Source: Planomonospora sp. ID82291
GTDB lineage: Bacteria; Actinomycetota; Actinomycetes; Streptosporangiales; Streptosporangiaceae
Length of the DNA stretch: 64,000 nt
Direction: 5' to 3'
Assembly: GCF_015711645.1 (NCBI RefSeq)
Contig: NZ_JABTEX010000005.1
Span: 1-64,000, forward strand
The position numbers and the translations under genes were made by a program. The notes beneath the pieces were generated by a model. The model was not told the origin of the DNA, made no database searches, and was given only the letters and a program-made list of their open reading frames with translations. Positions 32,182-40,801 of this stretch are shown here, piece after piece; position 1 is the first letter of the stretch; each line of letters begins with the position of its first letter.

Positions 32182-33675
32182 CTACAGCCCGAGCCCGCGA
32201 TAGCGGGCGAGCCGGGCGGCGAGCCGGTCCGCCGGGTCCTCGCCCAGCAGGCGGGCGATCTCGTACTGCAGCGCGGCGCCCACGCGGCGGCAGAACGCCT
32301 CCGGCTCGTAGGCGGCGTCGGGCGACTCCGGGACGATCCGGTCCACGATGCCGTCCCGGCGCAGGTCGGTGGATCGCACGCCCTGGGCGGCGGCGATCTC
32401 CGGGGCGAAGTCCACGCTCCGGTAGAGGATCGCCGAGGCCCCCTCCGGCGGCAGCGGGGAGAGCCAGGCGTGCTGGGCGGCCAGCACCCGGTCGGCCGGC
32501 AGCAGCGCGAGGGCGGCGCCGCCCGCGCCCTCGCCGAGCAGCAGGCAGACCGTCGGGGCCTCCAGCATCACCAGGTCGGCCAGGCAGCGGGCGATCTCGG
32601 CGGCCAGGCCGCCCTCCTCGGCCGCCTTCGACAGCGCGGCGCCGGCCGTGTCGATCACGGTGACCAGCGGCAGGCCCAGCTCCGAGGCCAGGCGCATGCC
32701 GCGCCGCGCCACCCGGAGCCCGGCCGGGCCGAGCGGCGCGACGGACCGCTGGCGGTGCCGGTCCTGGCCGAGCACGACCGCGGGGGCCGTGCCGAACCGG
32801 GCCAGGGCCAGCAGCAGGCCGGGGTCGTTCTCGCCCTCGCCGGTGCCGTTGAGCGGGGTGACGTCGCGGGCTCCGGACCGCAGCAGCTCCCGCACGCCGG
32901 GCCGGTCGTCCCGCCGGGAGCGGGTGACGGCCTCCCACGCCCCGAACGCCGGGACGCTCCCGTCCGGCTCGGGCCCGGGGTCCAGTCCCCCGCGCGGGGC
33001 GCAGAGCACCGACAGCGCCCGCATCGCGACCTCGCGGGCGTCCCCGGCGGAGACGACCGCGTCGACCAGGCCGTGCGCGAAGAGGTTCTCGGCGACCTGG
33101 ACCCCTGACGGGAAGGGGTAGCCGTGCAGCGACGCGAAGACCCGCGGCCCCAGGAAGCCGATCAGCGCGCCCGGCTCGGCCGCGGTGACGTGCCCGAGCG
33201 AGCCCCAGGAGGCGAACACCCCGCCGGTGGTGGGGTGGCGCAGGTAGACGACGTACGGCAGGCCTGCGGCGCGGTGCGCGGCCACCGCGGCGGTGATCTT
33301 CACCATCTGCGCGAAGGCGAGTGCGCCCTCCTGCATCCGGGTCCCGCCGGAGGCCGGGGCGGCCAGCAGCGGGAGCCGCTCGGCGGTGGCGCGCTCGACC
33401 GCGGCGGTGAGCCGCTCGGCGGCGGCCAGCCCGATCGACCCGGCCAGGAAGGAGAACTCGCACGCGACGACCGCGACCCTGCGCCCGCCGAGCAGGCCCT
33501 CCCCGGAGACGACCGACTCGTCGTAGCCGGAGCGGGCCCGCGCCGCCGCCAGCTCGCGGGCGTAGTCGGACCCCGGCTCGGCGGGGTCGGCGGGCGGGGA
33601 GTCCCACGACCGCCACGTCCCGGGGTCGAGGACGGCCGCGATCAGGGTCCGCGCGTCCGGCCGGTCCGGCCTCAC
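32182..33675 (-). CDS. Acyl-CoA carboxylase carboxyltransferase, fused beta-alpha (AccD3-like)
   Basis: 497 residues. The N-terminal half is AccD-like (GRRVAVVACEFSFLAGSIGLAAAERLTAAVERA, ASGGTRMQEG, and HPTTGGVFASWG oxyanion loops) and the C-terminal half is AccA-like (LVTVIDTAGAALSKAAEEGGLAAEIARCLADLV, LGEGAGGAALALLPADRVLA). It resembles mycobacterial AccD3 (about 495 residues) as I recall. It would transfer CO2 from carboxybiotin to a short acyl-CoA. No biotin carboxylase gene lies beside it. The GTG at 33675 follows GAGAGGGGGG. It is downstream of a CaiB-type gene by 109 bp on the same strand. Confidence 0.9.
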   Translation of the reverse strand: MRPDRPDARTLIAAVLDPGTWRSWDSPPADPAEPGSDYARELAAARARSGYDESVVSGEGLLGGRRVAVVACEFSFLAGSIGLAAAERLTAAVERATAERLPLLAAPASGGTRMQEGALAFAQMVKITAAVAAHRAAGLPYVVYLRHPTTGGVFASWGSLGHVTAAEPGALIGFLGPRVFASLHGYPFPSGVQVAENLFAHGLVDAVVSAGDAREVAMRALSVLCAPRGGLDPGPEPDGSVPAFGAWEAVTRSRRDDRPGVRELLRSGARDVTPLNGTGEGENDPGLLLALARFGTAPAVVLGQDRHRQRSVAPLGPAGLRVARRGMRLASELGLPLVTVIDTAGAALSKAAEEGGLAAEIARCLADLVMLEAPTVCLLLGEGAGGAALALLPADRVLAAQHAWLSPLPPEGASAILYRSVDFAPEIAAAQGVRSTDLRRDGIVDRIVPESPDAAYEPEAFCRRVGAALQYEIARLLGEDPADRLAARLARYRGLGL

Positions 33676-33784
33676 CGCGGCGCCCCCCTCTCGTGCCCCG
33701 CGCCGCGGGCGCCCGCCTCCCGCGCCAGGCCGCACGCCGTACGCACGTCCTCCGCCGCCCGCATCCGGCCGCACGCCGTACGCT

Positions 33785-34942
33785 TCATCGCTCCCGCTCC
33801 TCGAGCCAGGCGAGCACCTCGTCGCCGTGCTGGCCGAGGGCGGGCGGGGCGGTGTGCGCGCGGGGCGGCTCGCCGTCGAAGCGGAGCGGCGGGCCGGGCA
33901 GCTCGACCGGGCCGAGCACGGGGTGGTCCACCGTCACGACGAGCCCCTGGGAGCGGGTCTGCTCGGCGGCGTAGACCTCGTCGAGGGAGCGGATCGCCCC
34001 GGCGGGCACGCCGAGCGCGCCGAGCGCGGCCAGCCAGTGGTCGCGGCCGTGGGCGGCGAGCGCCTTCTCCATGTCGGCGATCAGCTCGTCGCGGTGCGTG
34101 AACCGATCCCGGTTCGCGGCGTACCGCGGGTCCGCCGGATCGATGCCCAGCAGCGCGGCGGCCTTGCGCCACTGCCCCTCGGTGGCCACCGCGATCTGGA
34201 TCAGGCCGTCGGCGCAGCGGAACGCGCCGTAGGGGGCGATCGAGGCGTGGTGGTTGCCGCCCGCCTGGGGCACCTGGCCGCCGACCGTCCAGGCGGTGCC
34301 GTGGTAGGAGTGCACGCCGGTCACCGCGGCCAGCAGCGAGGTCCGCACGACCTTCCCCCGGCCGGTCCGCGCCCGCTCGTACAGGGCGGCGGCCACGCCG
34401 TAGGCGCCGTGGATGCCGGCGAGCAGGTCGGCGATCGAGGCGCCCACCCGGTACGGCTCGGCGGACGACGGGCCGGTGAGGCTCATCAGCCCGGCCTCGC
34501 CCTGGGCGATCTGGTCGTAGCCGGGCCGGCCGCCCTCGGGGCCGTCGTGGCCGAACCCGGTGATCGACAGGACGACCAGGCGGGGGTTGAGCTCGTGCAG
34601 CCGCTCGACGGGGAAGCCGAGCCGGTCCAGGACGCCGGTCCGGAAGTTCTCGACCAGTACGTCGCTCTGCCGCACCAGGCGCTCGACCAGGTCCCGGCCC
34701 TCGGCGGACTTCAGGTCGAGCGCGATCGAGAGCTTGTTGCGGTTGGCGGCCAGGAAGTAGGTGGAGATGTCGCCCTCGGGTCCGGCGAAGGGCGGGCCCC
34801 AGCCCCGCGACTCGTCGCCCCCGTCGGGGTGCTCCACCTTGATCACTCTGGCGCCCAGGTCGCCGAGCATCTGCGCGGCGTGCGGCCCGGCCAGCGCGCG
34901 GGACAGGTCCAGGACGACGATGTCGCCAAAGGCTCCCTGCAA
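33785..34942 (-). CDS. CaiB/BaiF family CoA transferase (class III)
   Basis: 385 residues. Conserved segments are IVVLDLSRALAGPHAAQMLGDLGARVIKVE, DLKSAEGRDLVERLV, VENFRTGVLDRLG and GYDQIAQGEAGLMSLTG, the last containing the aspartate that forms the acyl-anhydride with substrate. Class III enzymes move CoA between carboxylic acids; the substrate here is unknown. The start is TTG at 34942, supported by GGAGG exactly six bases upstream, and there is no good ATG/GTG nearby. Proximity to the carboxyltransferase suggests a short catabolic or lipid-precursor unit. Confidence 0.9.
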   Translation of the reverse strand: MQGAFGDIVVLDLSRALAGPHAAQMLGDLGARVIKVEHPDGGDESRGWGPPFAGPEGDISTYFLAANRNKLSIALDLKSAEGRDLVERLVRQSDVLVENFRTGVLDRLGFPVERLHELNPRLVVLSITGFGHDGPEGGRPGYDQIAQGEAGLMSLTGPSSAEPYRVGASIADLLAGIHGAYGVAAALYERARTGRGKVVRTSLLAAVTGVHSYHGTAWTVGGQVPQAGGNHHASIAPYGAFRCADGLIQIAVATEGQWRKAAALLGIDPADPRYAANRDRFTHRDELIADMEKALAAHGRDHWLAALGALGVPAGAIRSLDEVYAAEQTRSQGLVVTVDHPVLGPVELPGPPLRFDGEPPRAHTAPPALGQHGDEVLAWLEERER

Positions 34943-35681
34943 GATCGACCTCCGGGTGAGAGTCGCCGATCCTAGCCGAACGGGGCCCCGAAAGGCACGG
35001 GGGCGCTACGGCGGGCGCGCCGGGGCTCCCGCCGGAGACGATACCGAGGATCGATCCGCTCGCCGCGCAGCACCGCCGTGCAGGACCCCGTGTCTCACCA
35101 GGGCCCCGCCTCGCCTCCCCCTCCCCCCCGGGTGCCCCTCCGGGCACCCCGCCTCCCCGGGCGTCCCGCCGCCGGGCAGCGCCTCCGGGCAGGGAGGGAC
35201 CGGCGCCCCTCCGCGGGTCGCGATCCCCTCGGGAAGTGATTCGGCCGCCGCAACGAAAGAGGCGTGGATTTCCATCCTTCGCCCTTTCCTTCTTTCCCTC
35301 TCTCCTCTTTCGATGGGCCATGAGGCGTGATACTCGATCCTGCGATTCCGGGCGGACCGGATGCCCCGATGGCGGTCACGGCCCTTCTGCACCGGCGATG
35401 TCCTTCCTGCGCCCGCAGAATACGGTGACACATATCACATGAAATGACGGAAATCGCCTCCGAGCTGCCGCCGGACATATTCGCCGATTCTCCGGTCGGA
35501 GATTACCGCAGGTCATGGCGTACCGGCTTCCCGGACGGCGGGCTTTGCACGGGCGCGGCGCGGTACGTAATTTGTGATCGGCTCCCTCGCGCCGATCATC
35601 CGGTCGGAGTCGAGTTCCCCGGTGCCCTCCGGCGGATTCCGCCACGGAGTGCATTCCCACGCCAGAGGAGTTCACATCCCC
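34943..35681. other. Long intergenic region between CaiB and exported-protein genes
   Basis: No convincing gene. It contains a roughly 45-bp polypyrimidine tract on the plus strand (about 35275-35320) and a CRP-like dyad at 35424-35439. A minus-strand frame opening with ATG near 35273 behind purine-rich DNA (MEIHASFVAAAESLPEG...) ends in Gly/Pro/Arg-rich sequence and is probably chance. Confidence 0.45.
35424..35439. promoter_or_regulatory. CRP/FNR-family-like operator
   Basis: GGTGACACATATCACA contains GTGA-N6-TCAC, the core of the CRP/GlxR consensus TGTGA-N6-TCACA, with one outer base differing. It lies about 240 bp upstream of the exported-protein gene and about 480 bp from the CaiB start, in AT-richer DNA than its surroundings. 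Confidence 0.45.
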
Positions 35682-36392
35682 ATGTCCAGGAAAACGACTA
35701 CGGCCATAGCGGTCTGCGCCGCCTTCGCGGTCCTCGCGGGCTCACCCGCGTACGCCGATCCCACCGACGACCCGGGCCAGGTGGAGCCCGTCGACTACGC
35801 CGACGACGGCACTCCCATCTGGCTGTCCGAGGCGGACGCCTACGCGTTCTCACCCGAGCCCGGCGAGATACCGGGCGAAGGCACCGACCCCGGGGAGGAA
35901 GAGCCCGGCGACATCCCGGGCGAAGAGGAGCCCGGCGACATCCCCGGCGAGGAGAACGGCCTCGCGGCGGCGCAGGCCAAGAAATGCTCCATCTCCGTCA
36001 GGCCGCCCCTGATCAGCAGCAGGATCTTCCGCAAGAAGTTCGCCACGTTCGTGGAGAACAACACCGGGCAGAAGCAGAAGTTCTCCTTCACCGCCACGAA
36101 GACGGGGACGGAGACCTATTCGGTCGGCGCCAAGGTCAGCGGCGAGATCTCCGCGGGGGTCTTCGCCAAGATCTCGGCTGAGGTCAACGCCGGAATCGAG
36201 AAGAGCATGTCGACGAGTTACGGCGTCAGAACGAGCGGCACGGTGAAGGCGCGCTCCACCATCAACGGTGATCACGGCATCTACGTCCAGCGGCAGGGCT
36301 GGCGCTCCTCCAACTGCGGACCGCTCGGCGGCAGCGCATCCGCGACGGCCGGCGCGCCCTACAAGACCGGTTGGAAGATCTACTATTCCTAG
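35682..36392 (+). CDS. Exported protein with acidic repeat and possible pore-forming segment
   Basis: 236 residues. A Sec signal peptide (MSRKTTTAIAVCAAFAVLAGSPAYA, cut before DPT) is followed by an acidic linker with repeated EEEPGDIPGE. The C-terminal domain has two cysteines (KKCSIS, SSNCGPL). Its centre, TGTETYSVGAKVSGEISAG and then VFAKISAEVNAGIEKSMSTS, alternates polar and small residues in Ser/Thr/Gly-rich strands, as in the membrane-inserting region of aerolysin/ETX-MTX2-type beta-pore formers. That likeness is my inference from pattern only. The ATG at 35682 follows GAGG (in CCAGAGGAG) upstream. The next gene is a lipoprotein on the same strand. Confidence 0.8.
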   Translation: MSRKTTTAIAVCAAFAVLAGSPAYADPTDDPGQVEPVDYADDGTPIWLSEADAYAFSPEPGEIPGEGTDPGEEEPGDIPGEEEPGDIPGEENGLAAAQAKKCSISVRPPLISSRIFRKKFATFVENNTGQKQKFSFTATKTGTETYSVGAKVSGEISAGVFAKISAEVNAGIEKSMSTSYGVRTSGTVKARSTINGDHGIYVQRQGWRSSNCGPLGGSASATAGAPYKTGWKIYYS

Positions 36393-36510
36393 GGCGACGG
36401 CCGTTCCCAGGGCGACGGCGCCCGCATCCCCGGTCGGGCGCCTGGTCCGCGCACCCGCGGGCGGTTCCGCGCCGTCTCGCGGGCGCACGCGCATTCGAGT
36501 GAGGACACGC

Positions 36511-37005
36511 ATGGCGAACACCACCACGGCCGCCGCCCCGGCGATCATCCTCTCCCTCGCCGTCTCCCTGCTCGCCGGATGCTCCGGCCGCGGCGCCCCG
36601 CCGCCCGCGGGCGCATCCGCCCCGCCCCCTCCCTCCGGCTCCGCCGCACCCCCCGAACGGCCCCCCGAACCGCCCTCCGCCGAGGAGACCCCCACCCTCG
36701 AACTCCCGGCCGACCGGCAGACGATCGTTCCCGTGTCGGAAGGGAGGGGGCCGTCGGAGGTGCCGGCCTTCCAGCCGGTCGGCGACGTGTACACGATCTA
36801 TTTCGCGTGCACCGGAGGCGGAGCGGCTTCCCTCAGGGCCAGACCCGTCGGCAAGGACAACCCGGCGCGATGCGACGGCACCCAGACCCACGGGATCATC
36901 ATTCACGACGGCGGACCGCAGCGCGTCGAGATCCGGGCCGGAAGCCACGCCGCGTGGAAGCTCGCCGTCCTCGACGGGACCCCGCCCTGGGCGGAGATCG
37001 GCTGA
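36511..37005 (+). CDS. Hypothetical lipoprotein
   Basis: 164 residues. The signal sequence ends in a lipobox, LSLAVSLLAGCSG, with the lipidated cysteine near residue 24, so the protein is anchored on the outer face of the membrane. A Pro/Ala-rich linker follows. The globular C-terminus (VYTIYFACTGGGAASLRARPVGKDNPARCDG) has two cysteines that could pair. The ATG at 36511 follows GAGGA. No function is recognised. It lies 118 bp after the exported-protein gene and may be co-expressed. Confidence 0.85.
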   Translation: MANTTTAAAPAIILSLAVSLLAGCSGRGAPPPAGASAPPPPSGSAAPPERPPEPPSAEETPTLELPADRQTIVPVSEGRGPSEVPAFQPVGDVYTIYFACTGGGAASLRARPVGKDNPARCDGTQTHGIIIHDGGPQRVEIRAGSHAAWKLAVLDGTPPWAEIG

Positions 37006-37069
37006 CGAGCGCGTCCGGGAGCCTGCCGGCGGGCCGGAGAGCGGATGCCATCCTGGGAGGATGGCGGTC

Positions 37070-37645
37070 ATGATCTCCTTTCCCGACCTGGCGGCGACGG
37101 TCCGGGCGCTGCCGCCGTCGTGCGGACCGGTGCGGGTCGTCGCGGTGGACGGGCCCGGCGGCTCGGGCAAGACGACCTTCGCCGGGCGGCTGGCCCGCGC
37201 CCTGGGCGCCCAGGTGGTCCACAGCGACGACTTCCCGGTGCCGTGGGACGAGTCGCCGGACGCCTGGTTCGGGCACGTCGAGGAGCAGGTGCTCAGGCCG
37301 CTGGCGGCGGGCCGGGCCGGCGGTTACCGGCGCTACGACTGGGCGCGGGGCGTGTTCGCCGAGCGGGTGGACGTGCCGGTCGCTCCGGTCCTGGTGCTGG
37401 AGGGGGTGAGCACGGCCCGCCGCGCGGCCCCGGTCGCCTGCGCGGTGTGGGTGGAGGCCCCGCGGGAGCTGCGGCTGGCCCGCGCCCTGGCCCGGGACGG
37501 CGCGCATCTGGAGCCGCAGTGGCGGACCTGGATGCGCGCCGAGGACGAGTGGTTCGCCGCCGACGGCACCCGCGAGCGCGCCGACCTGCTGGTCGACGGC
37601 GCGGCGGTCCCGGGCGAGTTCGCCCTGGCCGCCTCCCCCGGCTGA
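37070..37645 (+). CDS. P-loop kinase, uridine-kinase-like
   Basis: 191 residues. Walker A GPGGSGKTTF near residue 30, then VVHSDDFPVPWD with the substrate-binding acidic pair, PVLVLEGVSTARRA, and a C-terminal lid region (RDGAHLEPQWRTWMRAEDEWFAADGT). The layout matches the small actinobacterial uridine kinase-like/AAA family; true uridine kinase activity is not certain. ATGs at 37061 and 37070 are possible, and GGGAGG at the right distance favours 37070. Confidence 0.85.
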   Translation: MISFPDLAATVRALPPSCGPVRVVAVDGPGGSGKTTFAGRLARALGAQVVHSDDFPVPWDESPDAWFGHVEEQVLRPLAAGRAGGYRRYDWARGVFAERVDVPVAPVLVLEGVSTARRAAPVACAVWVEAPRELRLARALARDGAHLEPQWRTWMRAEDEWFAADGTRERADLLVDGAAVPGEFALAASPG

Positions 37646-37687
37646 GCTCCGCGGTGACCGCGCGGGGGCGTCCCGGAGCGGGCCGCG

Positions 37688-38437
37688 CTACGGGGCGTGG
37701 AGGACCGGCACGTCCAGCGCCCGCACCGTCGGATCGTCCGCGCTCGCGTCGGTGACCACTCCGGCGGTCTCCGCCAGGGGCAGCACGGCGAACCGGGACG
37801 CCGCGCCGATCTTCTCCGAGCTCGCCAGCACGTAGGTGTCGGCGGCCCGGCGCGCCAGGGCGCGTTTCATCGCGGCCTCGTCGGCGTCACCGGTGGTCAG
37901 CCCCGCCTCGGGGTGGACGCCGGTCACGCCGAGCAGGAAGAGGTCGGCGTTCAGCCCCCGCGCGGCCTCCATCGCGGCGGCGCCGCAGGCGACCATCGAG
38001 TGCTTGAACAGCCGCCCGCCGATCAGGTAGACCTCCACGTCCCGGTGGCCGGCCAGCGCGCTCGCCACGGTCGGGCTGTGCGTCACGACGGTGGCCCCGA
38101 GGTCGGGGGGGAGCGCGTGCACGACGGCCAGGGCGGTGGTGCCGCCGTCGAGGATCACCGTACTGCCCGGCTCGACCAGCGCGGCCGCGGCGGCCGCCAC
38201 CCGCTGCTTGCCGGGCACCTGGACGTCCTGGCGTGCGGCGTAGTCGGCCGTCGCGGGCGACGCGGGCAGCGCGCCGCCGTACACCCGCTGGCACAGGCCC
38301 GCCGCGGCGAGGTCGCGCAGGTCGCGGCGGATGCTGTCCTCGGACATGCCGAGTTCGGCGGCGAGGTCCTTGGCGACGATGCGGCCGTCCGTGCGCAGGC
38401 GGTCGAGCAGCAGGTCACGGCGTTGAGCGGCAAGCAT
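37688..38437 (-). CDS. DeoR/GlpR-family transcriptional regulator
   Basis: 249 residues. An N-terminal DeoR HTH (RRDLLLDRLRTDGRIVAKDLAAELGMSEDSIRRDLRDLAAAG) leads to the DeoR sugar-phosphate-sensing domain (VILDGGTTALAVVHAL, VYLIGGRLFKHSMVACGAAA, FLLGVTGVHPEAGLTTGDADEAAMKRAL). The ATG at 38437 follows AAGGAG by seven bases. It is divergent from a DUF4406-type gene across about 50 bp, so it probably controls that gene and itself. The effector is presumably a phosphorylated sugar or nucleoside. Confidence 0.92.
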   Translation of the reverse strand: MLAAQRRDLLLDRLRTDGRIVAKDLAAELGMSEDSIRRDLRDLAAAGLCQRVYGGALPASPATADYAARQDVQVPGKQRVAAAAAALVEPGSTVILDGGTTALAVVHALPPDLGATVVTHSPTVASALAGHRDVEVYLIGGRLFKHSMVACGAAAMEAARGLNADLFLLGVTGVHPEAGLTTGDADEAAMKRALARRAADTYVLASSEKIGAASRFAVLPLAETAGVVTDASADDPTVRALDVPVLHAP

Positions 38438-38486
38438 GCACGTTTCTCCTTGTTTTTTCCGATTATTGCACGATATGTTCGGCTCC

Positions 38487-38861
38487 ATGCTCATTCTGAT
38501 CGCAGGCCCCTACCGCTCGGGCACCGACGACGACCCCGAACTGATGGCACGCAACCTGGCCCGGCTGGAGGAGGCGGCGTGGCCGATCTTCCGCAGCGGT
38601 CACGTTCCCATGATCGGCGAGTGGGTCGCCCTCCCCGTGCTGCGCGGCGCCGGCGGCACCGGACCGGCCGACCCGGTGGCCGAGCAGATCATGTACCCCA
38701 CCGCCGAGCGCCTGCTGCGGCACTGCGACGCGGTGCTGCGGCTGCCCGGGGAGTCCGCCGGAGCCGACCAGGACGTGCGGATCGCCCGCGAGCGCGGCCT
38801 GCCCGTCTACCACCGGCTCGAGGACGTCCCCGGCTACCGGCCCGCCCGGGAAGACGCCTGA
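38487..38861 (+). CDS. DUF4406 / nucleoside-2-deoxyribosyltransferase-like protein
   Basis: 124 residues starting MLILIAGPYRSGTDDDPELMARNL. The opening GPYRSG, the PVIFRSGHVPMIGE-like middle (WPIFRSGHVPMIGEWVALP) and the C-terminal CDAVLRLPGESAGADQDVRIARERGLPVY match the DUF4406 branch of the nucleoside 2-deoxyribosyltransferase fold. The true substrate is unknown. An alternative ATG lies at 38475. It is divergent from the DeoR gene. A 25-bp duplication covers the stop codon. Confidence 0.8.
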   Translation: MLILIAGPYRSGTDDDPELMARNLARLEEAAWPIFRSGHVPMIGEWVALPVLRGAGGTGPADPVAEQIMYPTAERLLRHCDAVLRLPGESAGADQDVRIARERGLPVYHRLEDVPGYRPAREDA

Positions 38862-38885
38862 CCGGCCCGCCCGGGAAGACGCCTG
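38836..38885. repeat. 25-bp tandem duplication over a gene end
   Basis: The 25-bp unit beginning ACCGGCCCGCCCGGG occurs twice in perfect tandem (38836-38860 and 38861-38885). The DUF4406 stop codon falls at the junction (38859-38861), so only the first copy is coding. Confidence 0.9.
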
Positions 38886-39015
38886 ACCGCCCCGGCCGGC
38901 GGGCGGCGGGACCGCCGCCCGCCGCAGGAGGGCGGGACCGCGGGACCGTCCGGCCGGACACCGTTCGTGCAGGCGGTGATGGTGCCGCGGCCCGCCTCCG
39001 GCCTTCGTACCCGTA

Positions 39016-39729
39016 TCAGGTGAGGCGATGGCCGCCGTCCACGTGCAGCACCGTCCCGGTGATGAACCCGTTGCGCATCACCGACACGAACGCCTGCGCG
39101 ATGTCGTCGGGAGTGCCGATGCGCCGGACGGGGAGCCGCCCGGCCAGCTCGGCGAACGCCGCCTGCTTGTCCATGCCGAGCTGGTCCCAGATGGGGGTGT
39201 CCACCCAGCCCGGGGAGACGACGTTCACCCGCACCGGCGCCAGCTCGACCGCCAGCCCGTACGCCAGCGAGGCGAGCGCCCCGTTGACCGCGGCCACGAT
39301 CGTGTTCGTCCCGTTCGGCCGGTAGGCGTTGATGCCGGAGGTGTACGTGATCGACCCGGTGACCCGCCCGGTCCCGTGCTTGCCGACCAGCCAGGCGCCC
39401 AGCAGCTTGGCGTCCACGATGGACCTGGCGGCCGCCGTGGCCACGCCGGCGGTCCGGCCGTACACCCCGGTCGCGTCCGCCGCGGTGACGGCCACGTGCT
39501 CCACCTGCTCCACCGTGGCGAACAGCCCGGCCACGTCCTCCTCCCGGCAGATGTCCGCCGGCACCGTGCTCACCCTCCCCCGCCCGGTCCGTTCCAGCTC
39601 CGCCCGGGCCGCCGCGAGCCGGTCCGCGGACCGGCCGACGATCGTCACATCCATACCGTCGGCGAGCACGGTCCGGGCCAGGGCCAGGCCCATCCCGGAA
39701 CCGCCGCCGATGATCATCACGTTGGTCAT
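39016..39729 (-). CDS. Short-chain dehydrogenase/reductase, atypical active site
   Basis: 237 residues. The cofactor motif GGGSGMG lies at residues 8-14, NAG is replaced by AAD, and the C-terminal VNVVSPGWVDTPIW is normal. The expected active-site Tyr-x3-Lys is not intact: the segment reads TYTSGINAYRPNGTNTIVAA, with a tyrosine but no lysine four residues on. It may still bind NAD(P) while using altered chemistry. The ATG at 39729 follows GGAG. It is divergent from a MmyB-type regulator across 111 bp, a common arrangement in which the regulator controls the reductase. Confidence 0.88.
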   Translation of the reverse strand: MTNVMIIGGGSGMGLALARTVLADGMDVTIVGRSADRLAAARAELERTGRGRVSTVPADICREEDVAGLFATVEQVEHVAVTAADATGVYGRTAGVATAAARSIVDAKLLGAWLVGKHGTGRVTGSITYTSGINAYRPNGTNTIVAAVNGALASLAYGLAVELAPVRVNVVSPGWVDTPIWDQLGMDKQAAFAELAGRLPVRRIGTPDDIAQAFVSVMRNGFITGTVLHVDGGHRLT

Positions 39730-39840
39730 GGTCCGAGTCTCCGCCGCTCCCCGGCGACCGGGAAGGCCGCGCCGTACCTGGGTGCGGCACGGCCACCCGG
39801 GAGCGGACCGCCCGGTGGCACACTCGGAGGCATGAACGCG

Positions 39841-40677
39841 ATGGCGGAGTTCCTCCGGATCAGGCGCGGGCGGATCGGCCCGGCCGACGTCGGGCTGCCC
39901 GCGGGGCCGCGCGCCCGCCGCACCCCCGGACTGCGCCGCGAGGAGCTGGCCGCGCTGGCCGGGGTGAGCGTGGACTACTACACCCGGATCGAGCAGGGCC
40001 GCGAGACCGCGCCCAGCGACTCGGTGCTGGACGCGCTGGCCAGGGTCCTTCGGCTCACCGACGACGAGCACGCCCACCTGCTCGCCCTCGCCGACCGCGC
40101 CGCCGGGCGGACGCCGCGCCGTCGCGCCGCCGACCCGCAGCCGGCCCGGCCCGGCCTGCGGCTGCTGCTGGAGTCGGTCCGGCCCAGCCCGGCGTACGTG
40201 CTCAACGAGGTCAACGACGTGCTGGCCGTCAACCCGGAGGGCCTGGCGCTGATGTCCGGGCTCGGCGACTGGCCGCCCGGACGGCGCAACGCGATCCGGT
40301 ACACCTTCCTGCACCCGGCCGCGAAGACGGTCTTCGCCGACTGGGACCGGGTGGCCCGCAACGGCGTCGCGCATCTGCGCACGGCCGAGCTGACCGCCCC
40401 GGAGCCGGCCGCCGCGCTGGCCACCGAGCTCTCCTCGGCCAGCGGCGAGTTCGCCGAGCTGTGGCGCCGGCACGAGGTCGCGGTCAAGCGCGGCGGCGAG
40501 ACCGCGTTCCGGCACCCGGTGATCGGCTCGCTCACCTTGTCCAACGAGGTGCTGGCCGCCGCCGGCGGCGACCAGCGGGTGCTGGTCTACCAGGCGGCGC
40601 CCGGCACCGCCGAGCACGACGCCCTGATCCTGCTGTCCATGGCCGTCGGGGACACGGAGGCGCACGGACGCCGCTGA
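39841..40677 (+). CDS. XRE/MmyB-type transcriptional regulator
   Basis: About 278 residues. The N-terminal HTH (RARRTPGLRREELAALAGVSVDYYTRIEQGRETAPSDSVLDALARVLRL) is followed by the MmyB ligand-binding domain with YVLNEVNDVLAVNPEGLAL and RNAIRYTFLHPAAKTVFADWDRVA. These regulators usually control a neighbouring dehydrogenase gene, here the divergent SDR. ATGs at 39832 and 39841 are possible; GGAGG at 39826-39830 suits the second better. Confidence 0.9.
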   Translation: MAEFLRIRRGRIGPADVGLPAGPRARRTPGLRREELAALAGVSVDYYTRIEQGRETAPSDSVLDALARVLRLTDDEHAHLLALADRAAGRTPRRRAADPQPARPGLRLLLESVRPSPAYVLNEVNDVLAVNPEGLALMSGLGDWPPGRRNAIRYTFLHPAAKTVFADWDRVARNGVAHLRTAELTAPEPAAALATELSSASGEFAELWRRHEVAVKRGGETAFRHPVIGSLTLSNEVLAAAGGDQRVLVYQAAPGTAEHDALILLSMAVGDTEAHGRR

Positions 40678-40801
40678 TCCGGTGGGACGCCCGCGGCCCC
40701 GTGGGCTCCGGAGCGGCCCTCGGGAGGGCCTCCCTCCGCAGAGCCTCGGCCTCCTCGGGGAACCGCTCCCCGATCAGGACTTGACTTCCCCGGGCGGCCC
40801 G

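Noticed and set aside
35006-35431. A minus-strand frame in the long gap before the exported-protein gene
   Set aside because: A purine-rich tract mimics a ribosome site, but the protein is low-complexity and has no second line of support.
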